Notes under the pieces: generated by a model
What the model saw: the letters and a program-made list of their open reading frames with translations, nothing else
The model's database searches: none
What the model was told of the DNA's origin: nothing
Part shown: positions 12,301 to 24,311 of the stretch, one piece after another
Position numbering within the stretch: position 1 is the first letter of the stretch
Layout of the letters: the number at the start of each line of letters is the position of its first letter
Source of the DNA: Spongospora subterranea f. sp. subterranea
Lineage: Eukaryota > Endomyxa: Phytomyxea > Phytomyxea > Plasmodiophorida
NCBI GenBank assembly: GCA_049724395.1
Contig: JAUGWO010000113.1
Location: 124,001 to 188,000 of the forward strand
Reading direction: 5' to 3'
DNA: 64,000 nt
Program-made: the position numbers and the translations under genes

Positions 12301-15300
12301 GCGCCGCTGTGCGGATCGTTGTAGATCCATCCGCATTATCGATGTTGTCCTTAATAAACTCTGACAGTTCTCTCTCTTGACTCAATTGCTTTGGAGTTGG
12401 AACAGGTGACGAAATGATTGTCATCAAGAATCGGCCGCATATATCTCCGGCCGTGGTCAGCAGGTCCAAAATCCATCCACAATCGGATAAGCTAGGAAAC
12501 TGGGATTGGACCATCTCAAGATTCTTTTCGGTTCACTGAATCAGGGATTTGACAGAAAATATTGCATAAAGTAACATACCTGTAGTAGTCCTCTGACAGA
12601 TTTCAAGAGCGCACACGACAGGAAGACGCTATCTGTGAAGCATTCTAGAGTCGTGATTAGAGTAGGCAATACAGAATGCACGATAGAATTGGAGATATTA
12701 TCGCAATGCTCAGACGTTTCCAAAATCGAAGAGCAGCGTAGAATCAAATCGGTGGAGTAGGCTATCAGATTTCGCTGAGAAACAGTTGGAGAAGAGTACG
12801 TCCCCATATTCTGGTAGTCCGCAATGAACAGCATATGCCTGATTCAGAAGCGCCTAATACAGCACGTTTTAGTTATCACGGCTACTGCTATCATAGGATA
12901 TGTACCTGCTGAAATGCCAACAGGAGTGCGACATCACCACGCTGAGATGACACGCTGGCTGTAGCCGCCGCAGGCAGTTCGGTTGCCTTTTGAAATCGGG
13001 TGATGGGCGACCTAGCCCAATCCAGAAACCTTGAATCTGTTCCAGTACCAGAATCTTTGCGATCAGATGGGGAGAACGGGTGTACTACAATTTCATCTTG
13101 ATGTACCGATGGACCTTTGTGGACAGAACAGACTAATGTTTGAAGAATTGGAAGCAGCGCATGACCGAATCCTGTATCCTGAATGAAACTTTGGAGCAAC
13201 GACGGTTCACTTAAACGCTTCATAACAGCATCCTGGATTGAAACCCCGAACGGCATTACATCAGGAAACCGCAAACACATCTCGTTATTCAATAGCTGTG
13301 ATAGCAGCTCTAACCGCAAATGTTGGCTGGGAAACCAAAGCTCAATACCTAGCACGAACACCTCTGCCGCTTCTTGTCGTAAACAAGAGCACCATTCTGT
13401 TGCGAAGTTTGGCGCGTGATTCTTCACCATCAACTCGGTGATATGAGAATAAAGACGATGAGCGATTTCGGCGTTGGGTTCAGCGAGGCCCAACGCAGAG
13501 AGATCGGACGATATTCTAACAGCTTGCCAGATGTTCGACTTCAGCACACGTAAAACAGACACAATCAGATAAGGAAGAAAAATGTCGACCGCATTGAGCG
13601 GTTGCACGTCAACAGAGGAAAGGCCTTCGCTAACTGGCGAACTTTGAGCGTGCTTCGTCATCCCGGAGAGCTTAGATAAGTCTAAAAGCGATGTATTTTG
13701 TAGACACTCTAAAATATCGGCTAGATGTTCAAAGGTGGATTTCTTTAAACCGATAGCAAACCGTTCAACAGGATTGACAGGCCTGAACGAAGATTCTGAC
13801 CAAAGAGAGATACCATTGGGGGCAAATGAAGCTGAGGATACATCCATTGCGCCCATGCAATGTACTACCGCCTGCTCCCATGAAACGGTTGGCTTGGATT
13901 CATTGAGGTTGTCGCCTTCGACTGGCACGCTTAAACCAGGACACCGAACAACTTTTTCTGCCTTCAACGGCCCGGTGGACGTGGCAGACGTCTGATGTTG
14001 CCAGATTCGGGATAAAACGATACTGCATTTATCCCCACATGCCACTTTCATGATGTACTTTCCCCTCAGGTTTTCGATCAGTACAGGTGTCAACTGAGGG
14101 CCGGGGCATGACACTCCCAATGCACTTTCCGCTCCGTTACCACAAGCGAGCACTTCTCCCCCCTTGTGATGAAGAGCGTATGATCCATGCCTCCATCAGC
14201 GCTAACAATAAAATGCTCCGCCAGGGTTTTGACTTTTTCAGGATAAAGGCGCTCTTGCGTGTCCCCAAGCCCGAGCTGACCTACGGCCGACGATCCCCAT
14301 GAAAATACCTCTCCCGTGGTACAGACAGCTATGGAGTGGTCGTAACCTGCAGCAACCTTCACCACATGATTCCCACGAAGCTTCTCAATCAGGGCTGGAG
14401 TGTGCAGGCGAGCCTTCGACCCATGCCCCAGAACTGGGCGAGTCCCTTCATAACCGCACCCCCAGCTAAGCTGAAGGCGGCACCTGAAGCGGTGCATGCC
14501 AGGGCATGGTCCCAGCCACCAGCCACATCAACAACCACTTCGCCGCCCAATGCCGCAATTCGCTTTGGAGTCTGGCATTCTGACAGATTAGCGTGCCCGC
14601 ATTGACCGGCTGTATTTTTGCCCCAGGAGAACAGCGCGCCGCCTTTGCATAAAGCAAACGTGAACGCAGACCCACAGGCAATTCCGGTCACCTCTTGTTG
14701 GGTTAGTGATTGAATCAATGTTGGGGTTCGGCGCTCCTTAGTGTCGCCGGTCCCCAGGCGACCGTTGACACCATTTCCAAACTGGCCAGTCCAAGTTTAA
14801 TTTCCAGTGGGGGCATAGACATTTTTCGTTGATGACCAACTTACAGTGAATACTTTGCCTTGGTCACTAAGCAATACTGAGTGTGATAGGCCAACAGCGA
14901 CACCGATGATACGATGACCCGGGATTGTTTTCAACAAAATAGGAGAGGGCGCATTCGCAAGAGATTTGGTTCCCAAGCGACCGTGTTGCCCATTTCCCCA
15001 TGCATAAACATCTCCTGAATTCGTTATTGCTAGCGAATGCGTAGAAAACGTTGAGACAGAAACGGCATTCTTTCCTTGGAGCCCCTCAATAAGTTGAGGG
15101 GATGTTGATGTAGAAGCTGATGGACCTTGACCTAACCGTCCAGTATCCCCACGTCCAAACGAATACAACTCTGGAGCTATGTTTGTTGAACTTGCATTCT
15201 GGATAACTTCAGCCAAAAACGCCATCGTTGATGACAAATGGAGATCTCCTATGTGAGCCGAATTGAGAAGCAGAAGTCGCACAACTGATACCATTCCAGC

Positions 15301-16292
15301 CACCGATGCCTGGCCAGCGGACAACTGGACTAGAATCTCGCAAGCATGGTCCCGCGTATCCTGATCCAAATCTTGGTTAATCGCGGCATGTGTCAGGAAA
15401 GCGCTGGTCGCGGCTAGAATAGAATCCCCAGACGCCATATCAATTTTTTTCATGGCCGCTTGTGCAAACAGCGGTCGCAGAGTTTCAACAAGACCGCGAC
15501 ATAACCTCGGTTCGCAGAGATCAAGATGCTCTCGAATTGTCATAAAGGCATTTAATCCAAGTTGGATTGCAGACGGCAACGATGACGTTTTCTCAGATAC
15601 AATGTGAGATGCACTTGAGTCAAGCAAAGGTGAAGTCTGGGGCAACATAACGCCAGCATTGAGATCTGGTAATGCCTCATGAATTTGACGAATCACCGCC
15701 ACTCTTTTTTGCAAAGCTGTGGGAGTCTTTGATCGAGTGGACGAAGCAATGCTCTTTCTGATTGACTCGAGCAAAGCCTGACGGTCCTCTGGACGCCAGT
15801 CAAACACTCCTGAAAACTGATGTATATCGAGATGCCCATCCTGAATTTGATACATATCAGGCCGGATCTAGATAGACACAGAGCAACAGGTCACCTGCGT
15901 AACTGAAGCTGGATTTGCAGAGTTGGATTTATTCACTATCGTGGACAAACTAGAAGACGCAGGTAGCACCAAGTTAGGATTGAGAAATCGGGCTGGATTC
16001 TACACTCACAAGTACTGTTATTCAGCAACGGAAATGAAGGCCCAATGCCAACAGATGATTCAGCGCGTAAACAGACGGATACCTGGATAGAATTGGCAGC
16101 AAGCAGCGAAGTTAATTGTGAGGATGGGGAAGTCCATCCATCGACGGGATCTTGGCTGGTGGACGGTTTATTGACTTCACTGTGCTGGGCTGGCATGCAT
16201 TGTTTGTATGCTTTGTCCAGCTCGGTCTTGTCAAACAACTTGGCGATGTTGAAATGACCCCAGTCTGTGGGCGAAGTCGGAGAGGTCGCCAT
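6343..16292 (-). CDS. Giant RCC1 / Di19-type zinc finger / UBA / SPRY / HECT-like protein (HERC family-like)
   Basis: A many-exon gene of about 10 kb starting at the ATG at 16292 (MATSPTSPTDWGHF). Domain order from the N-terminus: RCC1 propeller repeats (15200-13900, e.g. LYSFGRGDTGRLGQG, VYAWGNGQHGRLGT, VFSWGSSAVGQLGLGD); a helical region; a LamG/concanavalin-like sandwich (11800-11240); two C2H2-type fingers in Di19 arrangement (about 9860-9620) split by an intron near 9750-9806; a UBA domain (LMAMGFEVEHCIYALEQN, about 9550); a SPRY-like domain (8400-8000, GSVWHNGRRISKFD); and a HECT-like segment (6900-6343, FRSIGVLLGMALRC, IRAVIPIDTLPLFT). RCC1 plus HECT suggests a large HERC-type ubiquitin ligase. 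However, the HECT segment is internally short and stops at LKVLFR without the lobe that carries the catalytic cysteine, so ligase activity is doubtful. Exon joins are only partly resolved. Confidence 0.75.
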
Positions 16293-16833
16293 CGGGCGAT
16301 GCAGATAAAACAGCTACGATTTTAGCACGATGGCGGCCGTATTATGGTCCACAACCATAAACAAGGCTGTGGGGAACTGAGACTGAATGATGCAACAGCG
16401 AAGGAGGTCAAGCAACACTGAACGAACAACGACGCACTTGGACGGGAGTAACAGCTGCAGGTGGATGGACCAACGCGCCCTCTTGATACCACAGCATCAT
16501 GGAGTCATGGTGGAGCACAACATGGATTATCCAGAACGTTGATCACTGCCCTCCTAGGGCTTCCAGTCAACTGTTGAGCTTCCGCTTCCGCCACCGAGGA
16601 TCGTGTAGATCGATCATTACAATTTTCCCTTCCGGCCCTAGGTTTGCCAGTCAACTGCCTGTATAGCACGTGATTGTTCACTGAGATTGGTCAATCCATG
16701 AGCGGAATGCTTTGGCCAGCTTCGCTGGTTTAGTCAATGTCATAATATTATTACCAATTTATTTTAACAACTCTTTTAGCCAAATCACCACTCTATATAT
16801 AGAATCGTCGGACAAGACTATACTCAAATCAAT
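16293..16833. promoter_or_regulatory. Divergent promoter region between the RCC1/HECT-like gene and MscL-1
   Basis: No convincing coding sequence lies here. The two flanking genes are transcribed away from each other, so the interval should hold both promoters. A TATATATA tract at about 16793-16800 sits roughly 35 bases before the MscL-1 ATG and could be a TATA element, but it may also be chance in AT-rich sequence. Confidence 0.35.
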
Positions 16834-17325
16834 ATGGGTTTCATGCAGGACTTCAAGATCTTTCTCTCCCGGGGAAATGTCATCGACCTAGCTGTCGGTG
16901 TGGTCATTGGTGCCTCGTTTACAGCCGTCGTCAATGCGATGGTTGGCGATTTATTCGCTCCATTAATTGCCATTCTCATGCCAGTTAGTTTCGAGAATTG
17001 TTTCGCGCAGGTAAAATGTCCATCGGAGGGCTCAGGCTGGATGCCCTTCAATTGCAAAACGTCGTATTCAACCCTAGAGGCTGCAAAGAAAGAGGGTGCC
17101 ATTGTTTTCGCATACGGTCATTTTATCGAAGCATGCTTAAGTTTCCTGCTAACATCGTTTGTCCTCTTTTTGATCGTCCGTCTTTACTTGCGCATTCACC
17201 ATAAGACCATTACCAAGCAGAAGAAGTGTGATCACTGCATTCAAATCGTCGATCCCGAAGCTACACGATGCAATCACTGCAGCGGAGCGTTGCGCCCAAC
17301 CCAGCCGGATGTCAAGTTAATTTGA
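16834..17325 (+). CDS. mscL: Large-conductance mechanosensitive channel, MscL type (copy 1)
   Basis: A 163-residue protein in one exon. MscL pentamers open a wide pore under membrane tension and relieve osmotic downshock in bacteria. Residues 5-35 carry the hallmark first helix (FLSRGNVIDLAVGVVIGASF), TM1 continues to about residue 50, and TM2 lies at about 103-123 (FIEACLSFLLTSFVLFLIV). The C-terminal tail has two CxxC pairs (CDHCIQIVDPEATRCNHC), a zinc-ribbon-like motif seen in many bacterial MscL proteins. The extracellular loop, with three cysteines, is longer than in E. coli MscL. The ATG gives the expected short N-terminal helix. The neighbours are intron-bearing eukaryotic genes, so this is genomic rather than bacterial contamination. 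Ancient transfer from bacteria is the simplest explanation. Organelle or plasma-membrane location cannot be told from the sequence. Confidence 0.93.
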   Translation: MGFMQDFKIFLSRGNVIDLAVGVVIGASFTAVVNAMVGDLFAPLIAILMPVSFENCFAQVKCPSEGSGWMPFNCKTSYSTLEAAKKEGAIVFAYGHFIEACLSFLLTSFVLFLIVRLYLRIHHKTITKQKKCDHCIQIVDPEATRCNHCSGALRPTQPDVKLI

Positions 17326-17689
17326 GACAGAATAAACGGACTTCATTTGCGGCGAACATGGCTACTGTAATAAGACCTGAGTCGCGAGAATCCGTTCCAC
17401 GTCGTGTAACAAAAAAAATAGCTGCACTGTAGTCAACCTGAATGGCGAAGTCGTTATGCTCATTTGGAAACGTATGATGACAGGCAGGGAGTGATTTCAG
17501 GGGTGACGCAGCCCTCTTAGATTTTTACCCTCGTCATTGGGATCAAGTTCCACGCAATCAGCGCAATATCGGGCTGATAGGGCACTACCGGTTATTGGCA
17601 CCTTAATGCGCGTCATATATTGAACAAAATCGGTATTGATAATTGGGGAAAGTGGCGGTCGTTAACCTTGGGGCAGTCGCGTTGGTGGC
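17326..17689. other. Intergenic spacer
   Basis: No gene is recognised between the MscL-1 stop and the ArfGAP-DENN start. It should contain the terminator of the former and the promoter of the latter, but I see no clear element. Confidence 0.5.
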
Positions 17690-20600
17690 ATGCTGCTAGC
17701 GAAATCGGGCTCCCAAACCGGGCCTCATGAGGACCCTCATGTTCAGAAGCAAGTGATGACGCTGCTTTGGCGGGAGTTGGAGCGGCCGGGGAACCAGGAA
17801 TGTGCTGATTGTGGCCAAAGGCATGTGCAATATTCTGGTTTACTCTGTTTTATAATTAGTTCTTTGTGATCATTTTTTTTTTATTTTTGGCGTCTCAAAA
17901 TCTTTTTTTAAATTCCGGTATTTGTTCCAGGGATCCTGAATGGGCGTCTATCAATCTTGGTATTCTCGTTTGCACAAATTGCGTCGGTATTCATCGTTCC
18001 CTTGGCGTGTCTATCAGCAATGTCCGCTCCATTACTCTTGACCGATGGGATAACTCCCAGTTGTCATGCCTACAAAATGTCGGAAACAGCAAGTCCAACA
18101 GAATGTACGAGTACATGCTACCGGTTAACAGTAAGCTTACCCCAACGTCGTCGATGGAAGCACGAGCTGCGTTCATTCGCCAAAAGTACGTTGACAAGGC
18201 TTTTGTCGATAGCGGGGTTTTGAAGAGAACGCCCCGATCTCGGGATGTCCCTGAAATTCAACACGAGGCTGCTGAATCGACCATGCCTTCCCAGTTAGTT
18301 GATTACTTGGTTGTTTTTTGGTCGTGGCACCCGGCTGCGAAATTTAACGTTCGAGCCGAAATTGTTAGATAAGATTCCCGCTACAGATTATCCTGATTTT
18401 CCTCTTCAGCCAGAAGCGGTTGGCATCTTCGCCTTTCCTGAGGACATCTCATTAAGCACCATCCAGCACCCTCCCAGCCGTGTGCTTTTTTCACTTACCT
18501 CGGCCACCGGCGTGCGTCAATACGCTGTTGGCGTTTTGTTCTGGGAGCTAATGACGCCAATGGAAATCGTCGAATTTGAAGCACATTCTGAAAAACATCA
18601 GGAATGTGCTCACCAGCATTCAAGGGCCGTGAGTTCTGCGTCGTCTGACGTTTCGGGGTTTCCTCAAAGCTTGTATTCTCCTAAATGCATAATCGTGCTT
18701 TCTCACTGGCCTTTTTTTAACACATTTGAGAAATGGCTAGCAATGCTATATCGGATTTCGCTGTCCTGCGCCCCATTACCTTTGGAGCGGTTTATTGCTA
18801 ATTTCATCATGGAGGTTCCTGTTCCCCCAGCTGGGAAAACTGCTGTTCAATTCACTATCGCCGATCAATCTCTGAGGATAGTCAGGCCTCCTCCGAACTC
18901 ATTACCTTTATGTGATTGTCGTATGGCCACATTGTTTCAATGTTTGGACTTGAATAACGTGGTCGCTTTGATAACTGCAATGATCACAGAACAAAAAATC
19001 GTACTGTGCTCTTCTCAGCGATCTGCCCTTTTGGATGTCTGTGAAGCTGCCAGTGCCCTCATCTTCCCGCTAACTTGGCAGGGGGTTTACATGCCGGTTC
19101 TGCCCAAGCGTTTGAGCGAGTTTATTCATGCTCCTGTTCCTTTCATCGCCGGAATATCGTCGTCATATCTGCTCCCTCCCAATCCCGTTATGGTTCCTTC
19201 GGAAGTGGTCTTCTTCAACCTTGACACCAACGATGTTTTGATGCCGGCTCCTGATACGCTTCCACCACTTCCCGACAAACCGCTTCGAAAGTTACTCGAA
19301 TGTCTGCGTCCTCTCGTCTCTGGACAGTTATTTAGTGGCCGTGATGATGTTGACGCCATGTTCCCGTACTCCGAACATCTCGTTCCTATTGACAAATTTG
19401 GAGAGGGTGGTCTTGTTATTAATGAACTTACTACTCCAAAAGGGACTAAGAAACTGAGAAATCGGTTCAAGCGTGTTCCACCTGCCGTTCGGCCTCCATC
19501 GTCTAATACGAATTGCTCATCCGTTGACTCAGAGGCCGTCAGAGACATATTCTTACGGTTTATGGTGAAGTTGTTGGGCCGCTATCGCCAATTTCTGATT
19601 CCATCGGAGAACGGACTCACAACAGACGAAATCGAATGTCTTGATACTAAATCCCTGTTCGATCATGCTGCTGCGTTGCGTGATGCCAATGAATCATTTC
19701 GTCCGTTACTTGCTGCTGTCACTGAAACTCAAATGTTTGAGCGCTTCATTGCTGATCGCTGGACTCCATCTTGTCAAGCTAACGACCGGTCAGCACGGCC
19801 TGAGGTTCGTTTTTTTGATGACTGCGTCGTCGCCAAGTTGAACCGATCTAACTTTCACCTTCATCGCTCGACTCCGTTCTTAGATGATACTTCATATGCG
19901 ATCACAACCACCTTCGTTGTTCCTTTTCCCAATCGTGTTGGCGTCACTGAGGACTTTTACGAATATGAACAGTTTCCAAAGTTGAAGCCCGAATTACTTG
20001 GGCCAATCCGTCCTGTAGAACCGCTAATCAAGAGTGAACGTCGGCCTGTAGTCTCAACACTCGCTCGTCGCGTCAATAACGAACTCATGAAAGGGAGGAT
20101 TGTTCCGCAATTCCAGTCGTGGGAAAGGCTTCGGAGGGCAGCGATTGTGATACAGAGCCGTTATCGTGCATGTATTCCACGACGTCTTTTCCTAGCATTG
20201 AAGCGTCAATCGGTGTTTGTCGAGGATCGTATGTGGTATCTACGCCATCAACGGGCATCATCATTTCTTCAAGCTTCGCTGCGCGTGTATATATGTCGAG
20301 TTCATCGTACCTTATTGGTATCAGCAGCAGCAGCGAACATGTTGAGTAGTATGCTGCGTTCGTATCTTGCTATGCAAAGTTTCAACAAGTTGAGGCAGTG
20401 CACTGTCGTCCTGCAAGCTGGCGTATGTGCTATTGTTTGTAAGGTTCGAAGAGAGCAAATTGCCGCCGCAGTCATCAAAGTACAATCTAGAGTCCGCATG
20501 CAGATTCAAAGAAGAAGGTATGTCAGTTTTGTATATCTGACCATGGTTAACTCACTCAGCCGTTTTTGACAGATACCTCTCCATCGTGGCGTCGATTGTT

Positions 20601-21368
20601 CAAGTGCAAGCCGTTTTCCGTGGTCACCGTGTTCGTTGTCATCAAGGCTTTGTGATTCAGGAGGGTATCGCATCATGCCGAACTAAACTTGCCGAACTCT
20701 GGAATCAGCTCCATACCGACATCTATCATCGCTCCCAATTCTGGTCAGTGTTAGAAGATCCGTCGTATATGTCGTGGATGATGCACATTGAGGAAGTGCA
20801 TCGACTTCAAGCTGAGTTCAAACAGAGGACCGCCAAAGCAGACGCAGACGCCAAGAGCCTGCTAATCAAACAACGGAGTGATTTTTACCATTATATGAAA
20901 GTGACGGCGCCGAAAGCTGATAGGGAAAGGTCCTTCACTGAGATGGGTTTGAAAGGTGGATATAGGAAAAAAAGGCTTTCTCAGACAGTTTGGTCAGTTC
21001 CAGGCCAAGAATCTATTAGTGCAAAAATTCTTGTGTCCGTTGAAACCCCTGCGTCGTTGGCCCAGAAAGATGCGATGGCCGAAATCAAAAATATTCGTAT
21101 CAAGTCGAATCTTCATAAAACAACGATGAGCTCCCTAAAAGCTGTTGTTAGGCTTCAGCTGCGCGTGAATGTTCTTCGGGCTAAAGCGCAAGCGGCCGCG
21201 TCTAGCAATGCCAGACTTTCGATCAGAAATCAGCTCCTTTTACGCCAGGCTAACTCATTGGTTCAAAATGCGATGGCAAAGACACAAATACCATCTACGT
21301 CACTTCGCCAAGTATATCGTCCTCAGTACGACGATTTGACGGCCACCCGATTTTCTGTGGCAAGGTAG
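17690..21368 (+). CDS. ArfGAP-DENN-IQ fusion protein
   Basis: ArfGAP domains stimulate GTP hydrolysis by Arf; DENN domains act as Rab GEFs. The ATG at 17690 opens a short exon ending NQECADCGQ. A GC-AG intron (17821-17930) splits the arginine codon and the next exon continues DPEWASINLGILVC, CVGIHRSLGV, completing the C4 zinc finger. ArfGAP then runs to FIRQKYVDKAFV. With no stop between them, the same frame leads into a uDENN start (LVDYLVVF), but a T6 run at 18314-18319 holds one base too many. The next frame continues RGTRLRNLTFEPKLL and a full DENN module to about 19560. IQ motifs follow (AAIVIQSRYRACIPRRLF, VIKVQSRVRMQIQRRR, IVQVQAVFRGHRVR), with a 55-base intron at 20518-20572 inside the IQ region. 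The C-terminus is basic and helical. The fusion is unusual; if the T run is correct, two overlapping genes are the alternative. Confidence 0.8.
17821..17930 (+). other. GC-AG intron in the ArfGAP domain
   Basis: The exon ends CCAAAG, the intron opens GCATGT and ends TTCCAG, and the joined reading frame gives CADCGQRDPEWAS, exactly the ArfGAP zinc-finger spacing. Other nearby GT sites break the frame. Other introns resolved in this window use GT. Confidence 0.75.
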
Positions 21369-22230
21369 CGCTAGCGCTATCAACACATCGACTCGTAATA
21401 CCTTACTGCTTTGCAGTTTGCTAATATATCTCATATAACCAACCTAGTTAAATAAATATCTGAAGTCTGTAAAACGCACCAGTCGCATCGTCATAATGTT
21501 GAGAAACAGACAGTTGGCCATACATTTCCTTGCACAACAACTATGATGAGATTCTCTCAGCAATAGCAGTACGATCACGACATCGTTCGGCTACCACTCA
21601 TTTTTTGCCTCGACATCGTATGATTGGCATTTGTCCAAGCAAATTCTGGCGATTGATGGATGACGCATTGCGATATTTTTTTTTTCAAAAACAAGAGATT
21701 GAGACAGGCAGCTGTGTGTTATACAAATGTGAACATCTGTATTGGTTCCTTCCCGGGCCCTTAATCATTTCCGCGTCTCTCAGCGCTACTTGTTCCGCTC
21801 ATGTGATCTGGTCCGCCATTATGAACCGATCACCAGCTTATTGTGTGGGTCACTTGATTTGAAATCTAGTTCCAGTTCTGAAGTGACGAGCTGCTTCTTT
21901 ACGAAGTTGCTCGAATTGGCTGAAGGATCTCCATGGCGCGATTTCTGACATTCCGCAAACCAAATCAAACAATGTGGTTCGTGACGCGGAGCTGCTCTCA
22001 TTCATTGCAGACCAGATTCGCGCCACATTCTGGCATTCTCTGAGTTTTCATTGATGAGGATGCCAGGTGAAAAAAAATGGGTATCGTCGTCCAACGCCGA
22101 CGGTTCACTACAACCAAGATGAACCGACCGACGCTAGTCGCTATCGACCCGCCGACCGGACACCTTTCCTCCTCTTGCCGGTGAACCAAATAGGCATGCC
22201 GATGAAGCCTTTCAGTCCCCAGAAATCAAA
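21369..22230. other. Intergenic region without a supported gene
   Basis: The ArfGAP-DENN gene ends at 21368. The following approximately 860 bases contain only short unsupported ORFs. I recognise no domain, RNA gene or transposon motif. Confidence 0.5.
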
Positions 22231-22233
22231 CTC

Positions 22234-22701
22234 ATGTTATCTCATCGGTCGAAGTTGCGAATGTGCTCGTTCGCAGGATGTGGACATGGATCATTGGAAT
22301 TTCGTCTTCGAGGGCTCCCCAGGCATTGTCATCAAGCTGTACCCTGCCTCAATCGTTCATGCCCCAACATGCCAGGTGTAGTCTATTTACCAACCACTGT
22401 TGGGCAAGCCAGGATTTCAGGTGAGCGTTTTGATGCTCTTGTAGGGAAAATGAAAACCATCAGAGGAGGTCATCCCAACATATTTCACAGGGCAATGTTC
22501 CGAACAGAGGTCTGTTTGCAAGACCCGGACCATCACAAGGCGCGAGAGGTTTGTCAGCAACTTAATTTATTGACGCTTGACCAGTTCGCTTTTGACAACG
22601 GTTTGACGTTTTTCGACCTGTTCAAGGTTCATGTAACCGACCAATACATCGTTCAAGCCATGAATTCCGTGTCGATTGGACTGGTTTTTGCCTCCAACTG
22701 A
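22234..22701 (+). CDS. Unknown protein, plus-strand copy of an inverted gene duplication
   Basis: The reading frame carries a cysteine/histidine-rich start (MCSFAGCGHGS, CHQAVPCLNRSC) followed by a conserved-looking stretch (TTVGQARISGERFDALVGK, GGHPNIFHRAMFRTEVCLQD). The same protein sequence, with conservative changes such as I to V and K to R, is encoded on the opposite strand at 23346-22890. Preservation at the protein level suggests the family was once coding. The start is unclear, and it may be a fragment. I do not recognise the family; the Cys/His pattern could bind zinc. Confidence 0.4.
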   Translation: MLSHRSKLRMCSFAGCGHGSLEFRLRGLPRHCHQAVPCLNRSCPNMPGVVYLPTTVGQARISGERFDALVGKMKTIRGGHPNIFHRAMFRTEVCLQDPDHHKAREVCQQLNLLTLDQFAFDNGLTFFDLFKVHVTDQYIVQAMNSVSIGLVFASN

Positions 22702-22889
22702 CTTCCCGCTCAATCGTGGAAACTTCTTCCGCACTGGTCTTAGTAAAATCCTGACGAACGATAAATCGACTCAACGCATATGCGCGATCCAAAGACAATG
22801 GTCGTCTAGGTCTGACAGCAAGGATGGGTTATAGGAAGTTGCCCGAATCCAACCGGCGGCATTGATATAGGTCGGCAAACATTCTCCGT

Positions 22890-23216
22890 TTACAATAGTT
22901 CCGCGTTGTTGGATCCTGAAAACAAGCCACGCCGCCTGGCAAACTGGAGCATATACTCCAATTGGACGATGTATTGGTCGGTTACAGAACCTTGAACAGT
23001 TGTCAAAGCGAACTGGTCAAGTGTGAATAACTTAAGTTGCTGACAAACCTCTCGCGCCGTGTCCTGCAAACAAACTTCTGTTCGGAACATTGCCCTGTGA
23101 AATATGTTCGGATGACCTCCTCTGATGGTTCTCATTTTCCCTACAAGAGCATCAAAACGCTCACCTGAAACCCTGGCTTGCCCAACAGTGGTTGGTACAT
23201 GAACTACACATGGCAT
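22890..23216 (-). pseudogene. Minus-strand copy of the unknown inverted-duplicate protein, possibly degenerate
   Basis: This copy reads MPCVVHVPTTVGQARVSGER, then GGHPNIFHRAMFRTEVCLQD, and loses several residues relative to the plus-strand copy (QDPDHHKAREV becomes QDTAREV). It ends in divergent sequence. The Cys-rich N-terminal part continues upstream to about 23346 in another frame, so the copy is probably broken. Confidence 0.4.
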
Positions 23217-23346
23217 TTTGGGACGGAAAAATTGACGATTGACGCAGGGTACAACTTAATGACAATGCCTGGGAGCCCTCGAAGACGGAACTACAAAGAC
23301 CCATATCCACAACCGGCGAACGAGCACATTCGCAACTTCGACCGAT

Positions 23347-24311
23347 TGTCAGCGACTGGGGACTAAGAAGGTTGAGGACGAAGGGGTAGACTGGTTAGTC
23401 GACGTCACGATGATCAGATTTTCGGTTCATGCTGATGACCTTTTGAAATATCCGCATCGATTCGTGACAAGAGCTCTGTGGATGAACAACATAATCCGAA
23501 GAAGGATGAGACCCGTGAAATGTGAGTTCAGGGCGAGGTGTTAGTTACTGGGGACAGAAGGGCCGTCAGGGCGAGCCAGACCCACAATTTGTGGGTAATA
23601 GTCGTGAGCTAGATGATAATGACATGATGATATCGCCATGGACATGCCCCACCAATGTACTGCCCCAATATTTTCTCATCTCGATATCATCAGTTCATTA
23701 TCATCCACCTCACGAATATGACCCTTTGGTCCCCTGAATCGCCATAGAAAGACGCTTCATCAACATTATTTGGCTCACGCGTCCAATCGATCAAGCGTGC
23801 CGAGTGTTGTTGAAACCGTTCAAGGCGTGGGTGCATGGCGAACGAGGACGCATCTTGCGCGATCTGCGGAAGAAGCAACGCTGGCGGCCGCACGATTCTG
23901 GTCGCATTCCGTGTGAAGCTAACAACGCTTGACGACCTCATCCAGCAGAGTTAGGCCGAACGGGTATTGCTTCTGACGCTTACTTTATCTGTTAAATAAT
24001 TGAAAAACGTTCTTATTTATTTGTGATTTGGGTTAAAAATAGGTTTTAGTCGCTCATGATTGACACGAAGGACTACAGCGTATGTACACTAGCGCATGGG
24101 CGGTAATAGGTGGTAGTGTCTTTATGGACACACAGTACATTAAGGCGGTGCAATCAACTGCGTAGCGAAGACCTGTTCAAAGGTGATAACGGCGGTGTTC
24201 GGGGTCCCAAAGGCGGTTGAGGGCGGGGACGAATCCGCTGCTGCTGGGGCCGTCCTGGGCATTCATAGCCCGTCTCTCACTCAGTCCACGATTTCGTTCT
24301 TCGTTGAACAC
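23347..24311. other. Intergenic region
   Basis: No recognisable gene. It should hold the promoter of the poly(A) polymerase gene. An AT-rich stretch at about 23985-24045 is the only notable composition change. Confidence 0.45.

Larger units (their letters stand above)
22231..23346. repeat. Large inverted repeat, arms of about 380-430 bases
   Basis: The left arm (about 22231-22660) and the right arm (about 22965-23346, reverse complement) match closely, with small indels, around a centre near 22810. Shared landmarks include ATCGGTCGAAGTTGCGAATG at the outer end and CCGACCAATACATCGTTCAA-like sequence at the inner end. The arms encode the same unknown protein in opposite directions. Confidence 0.85.

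Noticed and set aside
16834-17325. MscL-1 as bacterial contamination
   Set aside because: It lies between intron-bearing eukaryotic genes on the same continuous sequence, and a second copy lies 10 kb away in similar context.
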